Source of the DNA: JAAZBI01 sp964461005
GTDB lineage: Bacteria; Bacillota_I; Bacilli_A; RF39; UBA660
Length of the DNA: 60,229 nt
Assembly: GCA_964461005.1 (NCBI GenBank)
Contig: CAYWQQ010000001.1
Coordinates: 1-60,229 of the forward strand
Direction of reading: 5' to 3'
How positions within the stretch are numbered: the stretch's first letter is position 1; each line of letters begins with the position of its first letter. Of the stretch, positions 59,074 through 60,229 are shown in pieces. The notes beneath the pieces were generated by a model. It saw nothing but the letters and a program-made list of their open reading frames with translations, was not told the origin of the DNA and made no database searches. Position numbers and translations under genes: made by a program.

Positions 59074-59092
59074 ATTTTTCTAATAAGCTCAT
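59063..59092 (-). CDS. Nine-codon leader peptide overlapping the recF start (candidate)
   Basis: ATG 59092 begins MSLLEKYEN and stops at TGA (59063-59065). It is preceded by AAAGGTGATTTT, an excellent ribosome binding site. The recF ATG (59071-59073) falls inside this frame, 8 bases before the stop. The ribosome binding site belongs to the minicistron and recF itself lacks one, so recF is probably translated by reinitiation or coupling. That the peptide itself has a function is not implied. Confidence 0.55.
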   Translation of the reverse strand: MSLLEKYEN

Positions 59093-59138
59093 AAAATCAC
59101 CTTTCTAGACAAAAAAAACATTCTTCGTATACTTATAC

Positions 59139-59147
59139 ATTATAACA
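59139..59147 (-). promoter_or_regulatory. Extended -10 promoter for recF-gyrB-gyrA
   Basis: Minus-strand TGTTATAAT, 47 bases before the leader peptide start. The segment just upstream (ACAAAAAGTG) is an inverted copy of CACTTTTTGT near the mnmE stop, so promoter and upstream terminator sequences can pair alternatively. Confidence 0.5.
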
Positions 59148-59171
59148 CTTTTTGTTGCTAAAAACCACAAT

Positions 59172-59202
59172 AAAACAAAAAATAACACAAAAAGTGCTAT
59201 TT
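59172..59202 (-). terminator. mnmE terminator
   Basis: Minus-strand AAATAGCAC-TTTTT-GTGTTATTT (9 bp, one G-T) followed by TTTGTTTT, overlapping the mnmE stop codon. Confidence 0.65.
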
Positions 59203-60229
59203 CCCTAAACAAAAATTTTTAAAAATATAATTTATTATCTCTTGTTCATTGTTTTCTCCAATAATGAAGCCCAATATGTTGAAAATTTCTTTTAGATCTA
59301 TTTCAATTATATCAATAGGCATATTTTCTTTTAGCTTTTTTGCTACGATTTCTGAAATAGATACTATTTTTTTAAGAAATGCTATTTGATTTGAATTTGT
59401 TATAAAATTAAAATCTTTTTCTTCCATCTTATCAAGTTTAAAGAGATTAATAATTGCTGTTTTTAGTTCTTTTAGTCCTTCTTCTTCAATGGTGTTTCCT
59501 TCAACTATTGTTTCTCCCTCTATTTTTATCGGTTTTTTTTGCTTTGTTGAATCGTTTTTATTTACAAATATTATTTTGGGTTTGTTTTTTATTTTTTTAA
59601 TGGTTTTTATATCTTCTTCATCTAATAATTGGCCTTTTTCAATTGTGTAAATGATTAAATCGGATTGTTCAATTAATTCTAAGCTTTTCTTAACACCGAT
59701 TTTTTCTACTAAGTTATTTGTCTTTCTAATCCCTGCTGTATCAACAATCTTAAATAGTATTCCTTCTATATTTATCGTTCCTTCAACTATATCTCGAGTT
59801 GTTCCGGGAATGTTGGTAACAATTGCCTTGTTTTCGTTTAGCAATTTATTTAAGATACTACTTTTACCAACGTTGGGTTTTCCTAAAATTAAAACCTTAA
59901 TTCCTTCTTTAATGATTTGTCCTTCTTGAGAATCAGTTATTATTTTAGCTATTTTTGTATTAATTATGCTTAATTGTGTTTTTATCATCTCATTTGTAAC
60001 AATAACTTCATCTTCATATTCTGGATAATCAATATTTACTTCAATATTTGCCAAAATTGCTTTTATATTTTCTCTTAGTTCTTTAATTTTATTTGAAACA
60101 TTACCTGATAATTGGTTAAAAGCAACTTTCCTCATTTTTTCTGTTTTAGCTTCTATTAAATCCATGACCCCTTCTGCTTCTATTAAATCAATTCTGCCAT
60201 TTAAATATGCTCTTTTGGTAAATTCTCCA
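59197..60229 (-). CDS. mnmE: tRNA modification GTPase MnmE (partial, N-terminus outside window)
   Basis: With MnmG, MnmE makes the cmnm5 modification of wobble uridines. The visible 344 codons start within GEFTKRAYLNGRIDLIEAEG and run in frame to the window edge. They show the G domain (GKPNVGKSSILNKLL, IPGTTRDIVEGTI, DTAGIR, FVNKND) inserted in the helical domain, and the C-terminal FCLGK, the family CxGK motif. The roughly 100-residue N-terminal folate-binding domain should lie beyond 60229. Reading ends at the terminator 59172-59202. Confidence 0.96.
   Translation of the reverse strand, partial: GEFTKRAYLNGRIDLIEAEGVMDLIEAKTEKMRKVAFNQLSGNVSNKIKELRENIKAILANIEVNIDYPEYEDEVIVTNEMIKTQLSIINTKIAKIITDSQEGQIIKEGIKVLILGKPNVGKSSILNKLLNENKAIVTNIPGTTRDIVEGTINIEGILFKIVDTAGIRKTNNLVEKIGVKKSLELIEQSDLIIYTIEKGQLLDEEDIKTIKKIKNKPKIIFVNKNDSTKQKKPIKIEGETIVEGNTIEEEGLKELKTAIINLFKLDKMEEKDFNFITNSNQIAFLKKIVSISEIVAKKLKENMPIDIIEIDLKEIFNILGFIIGENNEQEIINYIFKNFCLGK

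Noticed and set aside
1..60229. Mycoplasma-type code (UGA as Trp)
   Set aside because: TGA terminates htrA and other genes at expected lengths, and conserved Trp positions use TGG.

Overview
The window is 60 kb of AT-rich, densely packed bacterial chromosome. Gene order and gene content point to the Bacillota (Firmicutes), class Bacilli, probably an uncultured lineage with a reduced genome, such as the RF39 or Erysipelotrichia-like groups. This is inferred from synteny and protein signatures, not from a database search. Supporting signs are the Bacillus-type blocks gyrB-gyrA, SRP RNA/tadA/dnaX/ebfC/recR, metG-tatD-3D-rsmA-spoVG and mrnC-rlmB-sigH-secE-nusG-rplKAJL-ybxB-rpoBC, together with WhiA, CdaA/CdaR, ParA/ParB, SpoVG and AGGTGAT-type ribosome binding sites. 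TGA is used as a stop (for example at htrA) and Trp is TGG, so the Mycoplasma UGA=Trp code is not in use. RpoB nevertheless carries the Mollicutes-like Asn at the E. coli 526 position.

Almost every gene is on the minus strand. The origin-proximal genes (mnmE, recF, gyrB, gyrA) lie at the right end, so replication probably runs right to left, co-directional with transcription. Only two plus-strand genes were accepted: a FemAB-like transferase (23408-24679) and a small orphan (26114-26464).

Layout from the right (upstream) end: partial mnmE; a recF-gyrB-gyrA operon whose recF start lies inside a 9-codon leader reading frame; an intergenic hub with two parS sites, a palindrome matching the Noc-binding sequence, and the SRP RNA; tadA, dnaX, ebfC (containing a second Noc-type palindrome), recR, holB, ricT, rsmI, pth, dut, metG, tatD, a 3D-domain protein, rsmA, spoVG, a DivIC-like protein, mrnC, rlmB, sigH-like, secE, nusG; the ribosomal protein and RNA polymerase genes with candidate L1-binding sites and an L10-type leader; secG, rnr, smpB; tmRNA; a pair of small EamA-type transporters, one broken by an in-frame TAG; the FemAB-like gene; murD-eno; YvlD-like-lgt-trxB-HD-whiA; parA-parB-DUF951-abgT-ychF-uppP-DUF1450-pta-dus-lysS and a multi-pass transporter; a membrane protein with 23-residue tandem repeats interrupted by a 100-N assembly gap; cdaA-cdaR; rplM-rpsI; an AbiF-type HEPN defence protein followed directly by an HtrA protease; and tRNA-Gly(GCC).

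Functionally the window is mostly housekeeping: replication and repair, chromosome segregation, transcription, translation and its quality control (tmRNA, SmpB, RNase R), envelope precursors (MurD, UppP, Lgt, FemAB-like) and c-di-AMP signalling. No insertion sequence, prophage, CRISPR array or rRNA was seen. The points most worth following are the paired parS/Noc-type sites, a thioredoxin-reductase-like protein lacking the NADPH-binding motifs, the stand-alone AbiF protein with no room for a flanking RNA, the repeat protein with a predictable gap length, and the recF leader peptide.
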